In this document: piece after piece, positions 1 through 8,192 of the stretch | Layout: each line of letters begins with the position of its first letter | Position numbering within the stretch: position 1 is the first letter of the stretch | Assembly: GCF_040493455.1 (NCBI RefSeq) | Contig: NZ_JANFDA010000003.1 | Coordinates: 1 to 64,000 of the forward strand | Direction of reading: 5' to 3' | DNA: 64,000 bases | DNA from: Microcosmobacter sp040493455 | GTDB lineage: Bacteria; Bacteroidota; Bacteroidia; Flavobacteriales; Flavobacteriaceae | Program-made: the position numbers and the translations under genes | The notes under the pieces: model-generated | The model's database searches: none | Seen by the model: the letters and a program-made list of their open reading frames with translations, nothing else | What the model was told of the DNA's origin: nothing

Positions 1-47
1 ATAGTAAGGGTTTTTTGCTTTTTGTATATAATAATATAATGAGTTTT

Positions 48-449
48 TTATTTGAATGTGGCTTTCATAACTCTGCCTCCCGTCTTATTTAATTGAAGAT
101 GCAATTGTTGGAGGCTATCAATACGCATTACGCCTTTCATGCTTTCATCATCACTATACACTGAATAAGTTTTATCTACTTTTCTTTTCCAATTTAGCTT
201 GTGTATATGATAGCTTGGAATTGAATCTAATTTTGAATACTCACAATGATAGGATAATGCAATATGATCTTTTCTAATGTCTAGATAATCTTCACTTGTA
301 CACTTGTCTAATGTGATTGGTGGATCGTCATTGAATTGCAAATGAGTAATAGACCAAAATTTTATTATTGGATCTTCAGCAGGATAGTCACTACTTTTTT
401 TACAACTCTGAAAACAGCAAATGCATAAAAGTAGTAACATCAACCTCAT
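48..449 (-). CDS. Small lipoprotein of unknown function
   Basis: This 133-residue protein opens with a short hydrophobic stretch ending in the lipobox FQSC (Cys16) followed by KKSSD, so it is probably exported and lipid-anchored. The rest is a soluble, mixed beta-type sequence with no motif I recognise; its size and layout would fit a lipocalin-like fold, but that is a guess. It begins 9 bases after the parC stop on the same strand and is probably the last gene of the parE-parC transcript. The link may be only co-transcription. Confidence 0.7.
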   Translation of the reverse strand: MRLMLLLLCICCFQSCKKSSDYPAEDPIIKFWSITHLQFNDDPPITLDKCTSEDYLDIRKDHIALSYHCEYSKLDSIPSYHIHKLNWKRKVDKTYSVYSDDESMKGVMRIDSLQQLHLQLNKTGGRVMKATFK

Positions 450-458
450 AACTAAAAT

Positions 459-3128
459 CTAAAATAGTGTGATTTGCCCTTCATCATCAATTTCCAAATC
501 TATATCATTTGGAGGGTCAGATTCAGTTGTTGGCTTTTCTTGAGCATCAGTTGTTTCTTCAGGCTTTTCTGCAGATAATTCTTGCTCATCTACAACTTCT
601 ATTTCTTCAGCAGGGACTTCTTTGGGAGCCTCATAAGGTATTGGATCCAATAAGTTTATTTGATTAACCTTATGTTTTGACAACTGATTCCCTAAAGCAC
701 TGATTCCTTTTATTGAAATAAACTCTTCAAGGTTTACTGTTGCATTATCTCTTCGATCTTTCCCTCTCTCCTTAGCATAAACAATTTCGGCTACAGGTTT
801 CCAGTCTGTTGATACTATTTCTAGCTGACTTTCTGGGTGGTCTGATATAAATGATTCTTCTTTGCTTTCATTTTCAATAAGAAAGCGCTTCACATAATAG
901 CGTTCTTTTTCGCCTTCAAAATAAACGGCAGAAATTGGCTTTTTTGGTACCCATTTTTCAAGAACAATCATATCATTGTCAAAATGTGTTGTTAATTCAG
1001 GAATAATAGTCTTAACGATACCAGATTGTTTGATTATAAGCAGTCTGTCTTCTCCTCTAAACTCACCTATTAATTCTCCTCTACCATCAACATTGAGGCG
1101 CTGAACTGTATCATCGAACCATATTTTGCGAGGTTTGAGAGTTGAAACGCCTTTTTCTTTGAGTTCTACACGTTTTATGGAATATTTTGTAACTAGATTT
1201 CCTTTAGAGCTTCGTCCCTTTATAAGGATATCTGCGAAATCTAAATCCCATTTTAATTTTTTAATACTTCCTACTTGACGTAATAGTATAGTCACTACTT
1301 CAGCTTCGCCATTAGGGTTTGCAGAAAAATGCCAGACGACAGAGCCTTTGTTGCCGTTGGTAAGATCATATTCTTTGTCCCTTGTAATTGCGGTTACTGC
1401 AAAACGTTTGATATAAGATGGTCCACCTTTTCCATCTCTATAAATCATATTGTAAATAGTACGTTTGTCTTTTTTCTTGAAGACTGCGACATGAATAATA
1501 TTTTTGCCTACAAAAGTTTTTGAACCAACTTTTGTGATCATCATTTTTCCTTCTTTGGTGAATACAATGATATCATCGATATCACTACAGTCGCATACAT
1601 ATTCGTCTCTTCTTAAGGAAGTTCCAATAAATCCTTCTTCTCGATTGACATAAAGTTTAGTATTTCTAATAACTACTTTTGTTGCATCTACATCATCAAA
1701 AATTCTAATTTCTGTTTTGCGTTCTTTTCCTTGACCGTAATCTTTCTTCAGCCTTTGAAAGTATGCAATTGCATATTCAATAAGGTTAGCCAAATGATGC
1801 TTAATCTCAGCGATTTGCTCTTCTAGGGCTTCGATCTTTTGTTGAGCCTTGTCTATATCGAACTTAGAAATACGCTTAATTCTTATCTCAGTTAACCTTA
1901 CAATATCCTCTTCGGTTACGGCTCGTTTAAGGTGCTTTGTGTGTGGTTTTAGGCCTTTGTCTATAGCTGAAATTACACCTTCCCAGGTTTCCTCTTCTTC
2001 TATATCGCGATAGATTCTATTCTCAATAAATATTCTTTCAAGGGAAGCGAAATGCCATTGTTCTTCTAGCTCACTCAGCTTTATTTCTAATTCACTTTTT
2101 AATAGTTGAACTGTGTTATCCGTAGAGCGTCTTAAGATTTCGGATACTCCAATAAATATTGGTTTATTATCTTCTATGACACAGGCTAAGGGCGAAATGG
2201 AACTCTCGCAATTAGTGAATGCATAGAGTGCATCTATAGTTTTATCTGGAGAAATTCCAGAAGGGAGGTGTACTAATATTTCTACTTCTGCAGCAGTATT
2301 GTCTTCAATCTTCTTAATCTTTATTTTGCCTTTATCATTGGCTTTTAGAATTGAATCGATTAAAGATGATGTTGTGGTTGCAAAAGGGATTTCGGTAATT
2401 ACTAAAGTATTCTTATTGAGTTGCGAAATCTTAGCCCTAACTCTAACTTTTCCGCCTCTGTTACCATCATTATAGTTAGTGAAATCAGCAATACCAGCAG
2501 TAGGAAAATCGGGAACTAACTTGAATCTTTTACCTTGTAAATGTTTTATAGAAGCATCTATAAGTTCAATAAAATTGTGCGGTAGTATTTTCGTTGACAG
2601 TCCGACAGCAATACCTTCAGCACCTTGCGCTAATAATAACGGAAACATTACTGGAAGGTTGATTGGCTCTTTTCGACGTCCATCATAGGATGCTTGCCAC
2701 TCCGTAATTTTTGGGTTATAGACTACATCTAGAGCAAACTTAGATAATCGCGCTTCAATGTACCTAGATGCAGCAGCACTATCGCCTGTGAGTATATTTC
2801 CCCAGTTACCTTGGGTGTCTATCAATATATCTTTTTGACCAATTTGTACCATAGCATCAGCAATACTTGCATCTCCATGAGGATGGTATTGCATGGTATG
2901 CCCAACAATATTGGCTACTTTATTATATCTACCATCATCTAAATCTTTCATGGAATGCATGATACGACGTTGAACAGGTTTAAAACCGTCTTCAATCGCA
3001 GGTACTGCACGCTCTAAGATTACGTAGGATGCATAATCCAAGAACCAATCCTTATACATCCCAGTGACCTTGGTTATGGTTTCTTGATTTTCGTTATTGT
3101 TATTGATGTCGTCCGATTCTTCAATCAT
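459..3128 (-). CDS. parC: DNA topoisomerase IV subunit A (GyrA/ParC family)
   Basis: This is the breakage-reunion subunit of a type IIA topoisomerase, which works with ParE to decatenate and relax DNA. The 889-residue sequence has the winged-helix region with FKPVQRRI near residue 49, the HGDASIADAM segment near 84, and the catalytic tyrosine in AAASRYIEARL (about Tyr123). A coiled-coil segment lies around residues 425-460, followed by a degenerate beta-pinwheel C-terminal domain. The last 60 or so residues are strongly acidic, as in other Flavobacteriia. Its start overlaps the end of the upstream membrane-protein gene by 8 bases, which suggests translational coupling. The pairing with parE favours topoisomerase IV over gyrase, although both names are used for this family in the phylum. 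Confidence 0.95.
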   Translation of the reverse strand: MIEESDDINNNNENQETITKVTGMYKDWFLDYASYVILERAVPAIEDGFKPVQRRIMHSMKDLDDGRYNKVANIVGHTMQYHPHGDASIADAMVQIGQKDILIDTQGNWGNILTGDSAAASRYIEARLSKFALDVVYNPKITEWQASYDGRRKEPINLPVMFPLLLAQGAEGIAVGLSTKILPHNFIELIDASIKHLQGKRFKLVPDFPTAGIADFTNYNDGNRGGKVRVRAKISQLNKNTLVITEIPFATTTSSLIDSILKANDKGKIKIKKIEDNTAAEVEILVHLPSGISPDKTIDALYAFTNCESSISPLACVIEDNKPIFIGVSEILRRSTDNTVQLLKSELEIKLSELEEQWHFASLERIFIENRIYRDIEEEETWEGVISAIDKGLKPHTKHLKRAVTEEDIVRLTEIRIKRISKFDIDKAQQKIEALEEQIAEIKHHLANLIEYAIAYFQRLKKDYGQGKERKTEIRIFDDVDATKVVIRNTKLYVNREEGFIGTSLRRDEYVCDCSDIDDIIVFTKEGKMMITKVGSKTFVGKNIIHVAVFKKKDKRTIYNMIYRDGKGGPSYIKRFAVTAITRDKEYDLTNGNKGSVVWHFSANPNGEAEVVTILLRQVGSIKKLKWDLDFADILIKGRSSKGNLVTKYSIKRVELKEKGVSTLKPRKIWFDDTVQRLNVDGRGELIGEFRGEDRLLIIKQSGIVKTIIPELTTHFDNDMIVLEKWVPKKPISAVYFEGEKERYYVKRFLIENESKEESFISDHPESQLEIVSTDWKPVAEIVYAKERGKDRRDNATVNLEEFISIKGISALGNQLSKHKVNQINLLDPIPYEAPKEVPAEEIEVVDEQELSAEKPEETTDAQEKPTTESDPPNDIDLEIDDEGQITLF

Positions 3129-3615
3129 TGATTTCTAACTTTAATTTTCGGTTGTACTTTATCATTTTGCTTAACGACTGCTTGATGTATTTTCGTTTTT
3201 TTCTACTTACCAAAGTGACGTTGAAAACTTCTTTGATGTTTCTTCCTTTTGTAGTTTGAATGTAAAGTACTAGTGTTTTATAAATTATATAATTATTGAA
3301 CTTAAAGGCTCTAAGATCTTCTTTTGCAAATTCTATCTGATGTTCTCTATAATTGAAATGATCCGCCAATAATAATCCTCTGTTTAGTATCACAACTTTT
3401 ACGCCATCACTATCATACTCAAAATATCTAGAGATCCAATGTACCACAGCAAATACAACTATAAAGCCCAATAGAATAATTAAAAAGGTAAGAACTGGGT
3501 TAGTGGTTAATTTACTAAAAGCACTAAACACTGTCGCTAACAAAATGGCTAAGACAATCAGTATGAAGTATACCGATATAATTACATTTTTTGCCTTACC
3601 ATTATTGGTTCTCAT
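3121..3615 (-). CDS. Small two-helix membrane protein between parE and parC
   Basis: The 164-residue protein has two predicted membrane helices (about residues 9-31 and 38-61) and then a basic, beta-rich cytoplasmic domain of about 100 residues that resembles bacterial PH-like domains in layout. The C-terminal 25 residues are rich in Lys and Arg (KKRKYIKQSL). Its start codon shares a base with the parE stop and its end overlaps parC by 8 bases, so the three genes form a tightly coupled unit. I do not recognise a named family, and no function can be assigned from sequence. Its place suggests a membrane-linked partner of topoisomerase IV, which is inference only. Confidence 0.75.
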   Translation of the reverse strand: MRTNNGKAKNVIISVYFILIVLAILLATVFSAFSKLTTNPVLTFLIILLGFIVVFAVVHWISRYFEYDSDGVKVVILNRGLLLADHFNYREHQIEFAKEDLRAFKFNNYIIYKTLVLYIQTTKGRNIKEVFNVTLVSRKKRKYIKQSLSKMIKYNRKLKLEIND

Positions 3616-5474
3616 TATTTTTCCTCCTCAACTATATCTAATTCAACTTTCAAGTTATTGATAATGAATTCTTGTCTATCTGGTGTGTTTTTTCCCATGT
3701 AGAATTTCAATAACTCTTCTACCGTCATTTCTTTATCCATCATTACTGGGTCTAGACGAATATCGTCACCAATGAAATGTTTAAATTCATCTGGTGAAAT
3801 TTCACCAAGACCTTTAAATCGTGTTATTTCTGGTTTTGGTTTCAGTTTTTCAATAGCATTAATTCGTTCTTGCTCTGAATAGCAATAGATTGTTTCTTTT
3901 TTATTTCTAACTCTAAACAATGGTGTTTGTAAAATGTATAGGTGTCCTTCTTTTATTAATTCTGGAAAGAATTGTAAAAAGAATGTAATTAACAGCAAAC
4001 GAATATGCATTCCATCTACATCGGCATCCGTTGCAATCACAATATTATTATAGCGTAAGTCTTCTAAGGACTCTTCGATATTTAATGCTGCTTGGAGCAG
4101 ATTGAATTCTTCATTTTCATAAACAATCTTCTTACTCATTCCATAGGAGTTGAGCGGTTTACCACGAAGGCTAAATACCGCTTGAGTATTCACATCTCTA
4201 GATTTTGTGATACTTCCAGAAGCCGAATCTCCCTCAGTAATAAATAGGGTAGATTCTAAACGTCTGTCTTTCTTTAGATCACCTAAATGTACACGGCAAT
4301 CTCTTAGTTTCTTATTATGAAGACTTGCCTTTTTGGCACGTTCTCTTGCTAGTTTTCGAATTCCAGAAAGTTCTTTACGCTCACGTTCTGCCTGAAGTAT
4401 TTTTCGCTGAATTTTTTCTGCATGTTCTGGATTTTTATGCAAGAAATTATCAAGATATGTTTTTACAAAGTCATTGACATAAGTCCTCACAGTAGGCAAA
4501 CCTCCACCCATTTCTGTAGAACCTAATTTAGTTTTGGTCTGACTTTCAAAAACAGGTTCCATAACTTTTATTGAAATGGCGGCAACTACTGATTTTCTTA
4601 TATCTGAAGCATCATAGTTTTTGCCATAGTACTCTCGTATAGTTTTCACTAAAGCCTCTCTAAAAGCAGCTAAGTGTGTACCACCTTGTGTAGTGTTCTG
4701 ACCATTTACGAACGAATGATACTCTTCGGAATATTGTGTTTTGTGATGTGTAAGGGCTAACTCAATATCGTCACCTTTGAGATGAATAATAGGGTAGAGC
4801 TTATCATTATCGTTGATATTTTCTTCTAATAGATCTTTAAGCCCATTTTCACTAAAATACTTTTCACCATTAAAGACTATGGTTAAACCAGGATTTAGGT
4901 ATACATAGTTTTTGAGCATTTTAGAGACATACTCGTTTCTATACTTATACTTTTTAAAGATAGTATCATCTGGCACAAAAGACACTTTGGTTCCTTTTCT
5001 ACGAGATGTATCATCAAGTAATTCTTGGTTTTTCAGTTCTCCAAGTTCAAACTCTGCAGAGGCGGATTTTCCATCTCTGGTAGATTCTACCCTAAAATAT
5101 GTCGATAATGCGTTTACAGCTTTAGTACCAACTCCATTAAGCCCTACAGATTTCTTAAAGGCTCTAGAATCGTACTTTCCACCTGTATTCATCTTTGACA
5201 CTACATCGACAACCTTACCCAATGGAATACCACGACCATAATCGCGAACTATGACCTTATTACCTTGGATAGAGATTTCTATGGTTTTACCAGCTCCCAT
5301 GACATATTCGTCGATGGAATTGTCGAGAACTTCTTTGAGTAAGATATAGATACCATCATCGGGAGATGAACCATCTCCGAGCTTTCCAATGTACATTCCT
5401 GGACGCATTCTAATATGCTCTTTCCAGTCTAGTGAGCGTATGTTATCTTCAGTATAATTAGATTGTTGAGACAT
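3615..5474 (-). CDS. parE: DNA topoisomerase IV subunit B (type IIA, ATPase subunit)
   Basis: This is the ATP-binding subunit that drives strand passage together with ParC. The GHKL ATPase motifs are visible: EVLDNSIDEY, RDYGRGIP, and GLNGVGTKAVNAL. The TOPRIM domain follows, with LFITEGDSASG, a RGKPLN segment and DADVDGMHIR, which hold the metal-binding acids. At 619 residues it is the short ParE size and lacks the insert of proteobacterial GyrB. I chose the ATG at 5474 (protein starts MSQQSNYTED) over an in-frame TTG nine bases upstream. The gene is first in the operon parE, membrane protein, parC, lipoprotein. Confidence 0.95.
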   Translation of the reverse strand: MSQQSNYTEDNIRSLDWKEHIRMRPGMYIGKLGDGSSPDDGIYILLKEVLDNSIDEYVMGAGKTIEISIQGNKVIVRDYGRGIPLGKVVDVVSKMNTGGKYDSRAFKKSVGLNGVGTKAVNALSTYFRVESTRDGKSASAEFELGELKNQELLDDTSRRKGTKVSFVPDDTIFKKYKYRNEYVSKMLKNYVYLNPGLTIVFNGEKYFSENGLKDLLEENINDNDKLYPIIHLKGDDIELALTHHKTQYSEEYHSFVNGQNTTQGGTHLAAFREALVKTIREYYGKNYDASDIRKSVVAAISIKVMEPVFESQTKTKLGSTEMGGGLPTVRTYVNDFVKTYLDNFLHKNPEHAEKIQRKILQAERERKELSGIRKLARERAKKASLHNKKLRDCRVHLGDLKKDRRLESTLFITEGDSASGSITKSRDVNTQAVFSLRGKPLNSYGMSKKIVYENEEFNLLQAALNIEESLEDLRYNNIVIATDADVDGMHIRLLLITFFLQFFPELIKEGHLYILQTPLFRVRNKKETIYCYSEQERINAIEKLKPKPEITRFKGLGEISPDEFKHFIGDDIRLDPVMMDKEMTVEELLKFYMGKNTPDRQEFIINNLKVELDIVEEEK

Positions 5475-5622
5475 AGGATACAAAAAATTGCATAAGTAGC
5501 TAATATAGTATTTAGAGGCAAAAAATGAAACCTAGAAACACTAAGGTTATTAACAATGTTTTAAAGGGTTTTCTGTCTAAAAAGACTAGAGAATACAAGG
5601 TAAAAACTTCAAATGCTAAAAT

Positions 5623-6084
5623 CTAATTTTTAGTAAGTTTTTCTGCTTCTTTTTTTAGAAATTCATTTCTTGTTTTTAGCAGATTTATCATGTAGCGTTT
5701 TAAGAAAATTTTGTTTGCTATTTTACCTAGAAGCCCTAGAGGAGACTCGAAGGAAAATTTATCCCTTATTATAGTATAATCACCTTCCTTTTGAAAGTGA
5801 TGTTCATGTCTGAAGGACTTGAATACACCAGAAACCATTTCATCTACAAAATAATTTGGTGCGTCGTATTCGGTTATCTTTGAAGTTAATCGTTGTTTTA
5901 TTCCGAAGTGGATAGCTTCCCATGTAACCGTTTCTCCAAGTTCTATTAATCCTGAAGTTTTACCTGAAACTGCTTTTTCTTTAGAGTGTTGAAGGGATTG
6001 GGTATGGAAGTCAATATTTCTAGCTAAATCAAAACAAATTTTGATATCAGCCATGACTTTCATTTCTAGATGAATTTCCTCCAT
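5623..6084 (-). CDS. SRPBCC-fold protein
   Basis: The 153-residue protein looks like a member of the SRPBCC (START/Bet v 1-like) superfamily: an opening strand (IHLEMKVMADIKICFDLAR), a central GLIELGETVTWEAIHFG segment, and a C-terminal helix after SPLGLLGKIANKIF. Family members with this layout are found across Flavobacteriia, often called cell division inhibitors or cyclase-like proteins without experimental support. They form a hydrophobic ligand cavity. The gene starts 7 bases after the ychF stop on the same strand and is probably co-transcribed with it. The actual ligand is unknown. Confidence 0.75.
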   Translation of the reverse strand: MEEIHLEMKVMADIKICFDLARNIDFHTQSLQHSKEKAVSGKTSGLIELGETVTWEAIHFGIKQRLTSKITEYDAPNYFVDEMVSGVFKSFRHEHHFQKEGDYTIIRDKFSFESPLGLLGKIANKIFLKRYMINLLKTRNEFLKKEAEKLTKN

Positions 6085-6091
6085 CGTTTAT

Positions 6092-7186
6092 TTACACATT
6101 AAAAAGGAAGTGCATTACATCGCCGTCTTTAACAATGTAATTTTTTCCTTCAACGCGCATTTTTCCTGCTTCTTTTACTTTGGCTTCGCTACCATAAGAC
6201 GTATAATCATCGTAGCTAATTACTTCGGCTCTAATAAAGCCTTTTTCAAAATCTGTGTGAATTACACCAGCTGCTTGAGGCGCAGTAGCACCTACATTTA
6301 CTGTCCAAGCTCTTACTTCTTTTTTACCGGCTGTGAAATAAGTTTGTTGATTAAGGAGCTTATATGCTGAACGGATTAGCTTGGCAGAGCCTGGTTCATC
6401 CAATCCTATATCTTGTAAGAACATTTGGCGCTCTTCATAATCATCTAGTTCATTGATGTCAGCTTCTGTACCTACAGCTAAAACAAGAACTTCTGCATTC
6501 TCAGTAGAAACGGCTTCGCGAACTTGTTCAACATAAGCATTGCCAGAAACAGCAGAGCCTTCATCAACATTACAAACATACATTACAGGTTTGTCCGTGA
6601 TAAGTTGAAGTGGCTTTATGTAGTCGATATAATCATTTTCGTCAAACTCTAAAGCTCTCACAGATGTACCAGCTTCTAAAGCGACTTTAATTTTAGTTAA
6701 GACATCAAACTCTTTTTGTGCTTCTTTGTTTCCAGTCTTGGCAGCTCTACCAATCTTATCTGCTTTTTTCTCTACAGATTCCAGGTCTTTTAATTGAAGT
6801 TCAATATCTATGGTTTCTTTATCTCTAATTGGGTCTACACTACCATCGACATGAACAATATTATCATTGTCAAAACAGCGTAAAACGTGTAGTATAGCAT
6901 CCGTTTCTCTAATGTTAGCTAAAAACTGATTACCTAAGCCTTCACCTTTACTAGCACCTTTCACTAGACCAGCTATATCAACAATTTCTACAGTTGCTGG
7001 AATAACACGTTCTGGATCAACAAGTTCTTCTAGTTTTTCTAATCGTTGATCGGGTACATTGATGACACCAATGTTTGGCTCAATAGTACAAAATGGAAAG
7101 TTAGCACTTTGCGCTTTTGCATTAGAGAGACAATTAAATAAGGTCGATTTTCCAACGTTTGGTAATCCTACAATTCCAGCTTTCAT
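6092..7186 (-). CDS. ychF: Redox-regulated ATPase YchF (Obg-related)
   Basis: A 364-residue P-loop protein of the Obg/YchF group. It binds ATP in preference to GTP and associates with ribosomes; in Escherichia coli it affects the oxidative-stress response. Visible motifs are the Walker A GLPNVGKST near residue 7, the G3 DIAGLVKGASKGEGLGNQFL stretch and, in place of the GTPase NKxD, the sequence VCNVDEG, as expected for an ATP-specific member. The C-terminal TGS domain runs through IHTDFEKGFIRAEVI to the end. A -7 box lies just upstream at 7207-7214. Length and order of domains are normal. Confidence 0.96.
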   Translation of the reverse strand: MKAGIVGLPNVGKSTLFNCLSNAKAQSANFPFCTIEPNIGVINVPDQRLEKLEELVDPERVIPATVEIVDIAGLVKGASKGEGLGNQFLANIRETDAILHVLRCFDNDNIVHVDGSVDPIRDKETIDIELQLKDLESVEKKADKIGRAAKTGNKEAQKEFDVLTKIKVALEAGTSVRALEFDENDYIDYIKPLQLITDKPVMYVCNVDEGSAVSGNAYVEQVREAVSTENAEVLVLAVGTEADINELDDYEERQMFLQDIGLDEPGSAKLIRSAYKLLNQQTYFTAGKKEVRAWTVNVGATAPQAAGVIHTDFEKGFIRAEVISYDDYTSYGSEAKVKEAGKMRVEGKNYIVKDGDVMHFLFNV

Positions 7187-7206
7187 AAGTTATGATTTTG
7201 CGACTG

Positions 7207-7214
7207 CAAATGTA
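7207..7214 (-). promoter_or_regulatory. Putative -7 promoter box of ychF
   Basis: Read on the minus strand the site is TACATTTG, matching the Bacteroidota -7 consensus TAnnTTTG, 20 bases before the ychF start codon. It runs into the sequence TTTGCAGTCGCAAA (7197-7210), which is also present at the ferredoxin promoter. No clear -33 TTG is seen at the expected distance. Confidence 0.5.
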
Positions 7215-7255
7215 GGGAATTAGTTATTTAGATAGTACTCCTTATTTATAATATC

Positions 7256-7618
7256 TTAAGATATTTCTTGTAACTTTTTTAGGTTAGCTGAAGACCTTTC
7301 CAAACCACGTTCCCAACTTGGCCACCAAATGGGTTGAGAGAAGGCAATAGTTTCAATTATAATATCAAATCCTAAGGTTCCGATAGAGTAGTCATCAATT
7401 AAATCAATAATCTTTATTGAGGCAATCATTTTATCAGAGCCAAATTCATCTGTTCGAAGCATTCTTATAAACTCTACTTCAAACTCATAATCATTGTACT
7501 TGACTTTATACCTCGTATCAGTTTGAATACAGTCCCATTTTAGAATACCTTCTTTAGTAAGTCGTTTTACTTCTTCTAGTTTTTTGATTTTTAGTTCGTG
7601 TATAGAATAGTCTACCAT
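7256..7618 (-). CDS. Unknown conserved-looking 120-residue protein
   Basis: A soluble, probably cytoplasmic protein with no signal peptide or membrane helix. It starts with a Lys/Glu-rich helix (IHELKIKKLEEVKRLTKEG) and continues with alternating strands and a Trp-rich segment (QPIWWPSWERGLERSS). I do not recognise the family. It lies between ychF and the ferredoxin terminator, on the same strand as both, and may have its own promoter in the 150-base gap upstream. The reading frame is intact and its base composition matches its neighbours, so it is likely a real gene. Confidence 0.65.
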   Translation of the reverse strand: MVDYSIHELKIKKLEEVKRLTKEGILKWDCIQTDTRYKVKYNDYEFEVEFIRMLRTDEFGSDKMIASIKIIDLIDDYSIGTLGFDIIIETIAFSQPIWWPSWERGLERSSANLKKLQEIS

Positions 7619-7713
7619 GTTAATTCAAGGGTTAGTTAGTAGTAAGGATTAATTGATGACTAAATTAAGAGTTAATGGTTTATAAATCAATACGTAGGTT
7701 TACGTATATGCCT

Positions 7714-7749
7714 AAACAAAAAAATCCCAAGCTTCTTGCTTGGGATTTT
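7714..7749 (-). terminator. Intrinsic terminator of the ferredoxin gene
   Basis: A perfect 12-bp stem (7721-7732 with 7738-7749) around a 5-base loop is followed on the minus strand by a T-rich run. It sits 23 bases after the ferredoxin stop. Confidence 0.85.
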
Positions 7750-7771
7750 GTATTGTAAATTATAATGTCAA

Positions 7772-8125
7772 TTAATCTTCAGGATGCATAAAGCGTTGTT
7801 TGCCAAGTAAAACTTCTTCAGTTTCAACATTGTCTTCATCTGGTACACAACAATCTACAGGACAGACAGCAGCACATTGAGGTTCTTCATGAAATCCTTT
7901 ACACTCTGTACACTTGTCTGGAACTATATAATAGATTTCGTCACTCACAGGTTCTTGTGTGTCGTCAGCATTTACAGCCTTACCATTGGGTAATACGATA
8001 TCACCAATAAGACTTGTGCCATCCGAGTAGCGCCAATCATCTGCGCCTTCATAAATTGCTGTATTTGGGCATTCTGGCTCACATGCTCCACAGTTAATAC
8101 ATTCATCAGTTATTATGATAGCCAT
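7772..8125 (-). CDS. 4Fe-4S dicluster ferredoxin
   Basis: A 117-residue electron carrier. The first cluster motif is CINCGACEPECPNTA near residue 9. The second cluster is bound by residues in CTECKGFHEEPQCAAVCPVDC near residue 75, with the longer spacing seen in the Azotobacter-type 2[4Fe-4S] ferredoxins. I chose the internal ATG at 8125 (MAIIITDECINCG) because that is the family's normal N-terminus; an in-frame ATG at 8194 would add 23 residues encoded within the promoter region. The gene is transcribed away from the acyl-CoA reductase gene, and the two promoters overlap. A strong terminator follows it. Its redox partner is not known from the sequence. Confidence 0.93.
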   Translation of the reverse strand: MAIIITDECINCGACEPECPNTAIYEGADDWRYSDGTSLIGDIVLPNGKAVNADDTQEPVSDEIYYIVPDKCTECKGFHEEPQCAAVCPVDCCVPDEDNVETEEVLLGKQRFMHPED

Positions 8126-8140
8126 AGCAATTTTGTTTTT

Positions 8141-8148
8141 TATCTTTG
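8141..8148 (+). promoter_or_regulatory. Putative -7 box of the acyl-CoA reductase gene
   Basis: TATCTTTG matches the TAnnTTTG consensus, 44 bases before the start codon at 8193. It faces the ferredoxin promoter on the other strand, so the two divergent promoters overlap within 22 bases. Confidence 0.5.
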
Positions 8149-8154
8149 CGACTG

Positions 8155-8162
8155 CAAAAATA
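8155..8162 (-). promoter_or_regulatory. Putative -7 box of the ferredoxin gene
   Basis: Read on the minus strand the site is TATTTTTG, matching TAnnTTTG, 29 bases before the chosen ferredoxin start at 8125. Its presence also argues against the longer in-frame start at 8194, which would lie upstream of the promoter. Confidence 0.5.
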
Positions 8163-8192
8163 ACGCCAAAACCAGTTATACGCAAGCCAAGC

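Noticed and set aside
5525..5626. A 33-codon open frame on the plus strand (MKPRNTKVINN...) in the gap upstream of parE
   Set aside because: Short, overlaps the end of the convergent SRPBCC gene, and has no promoter box or support beyond being open. It could be a real basic peptide but I cannot support it.
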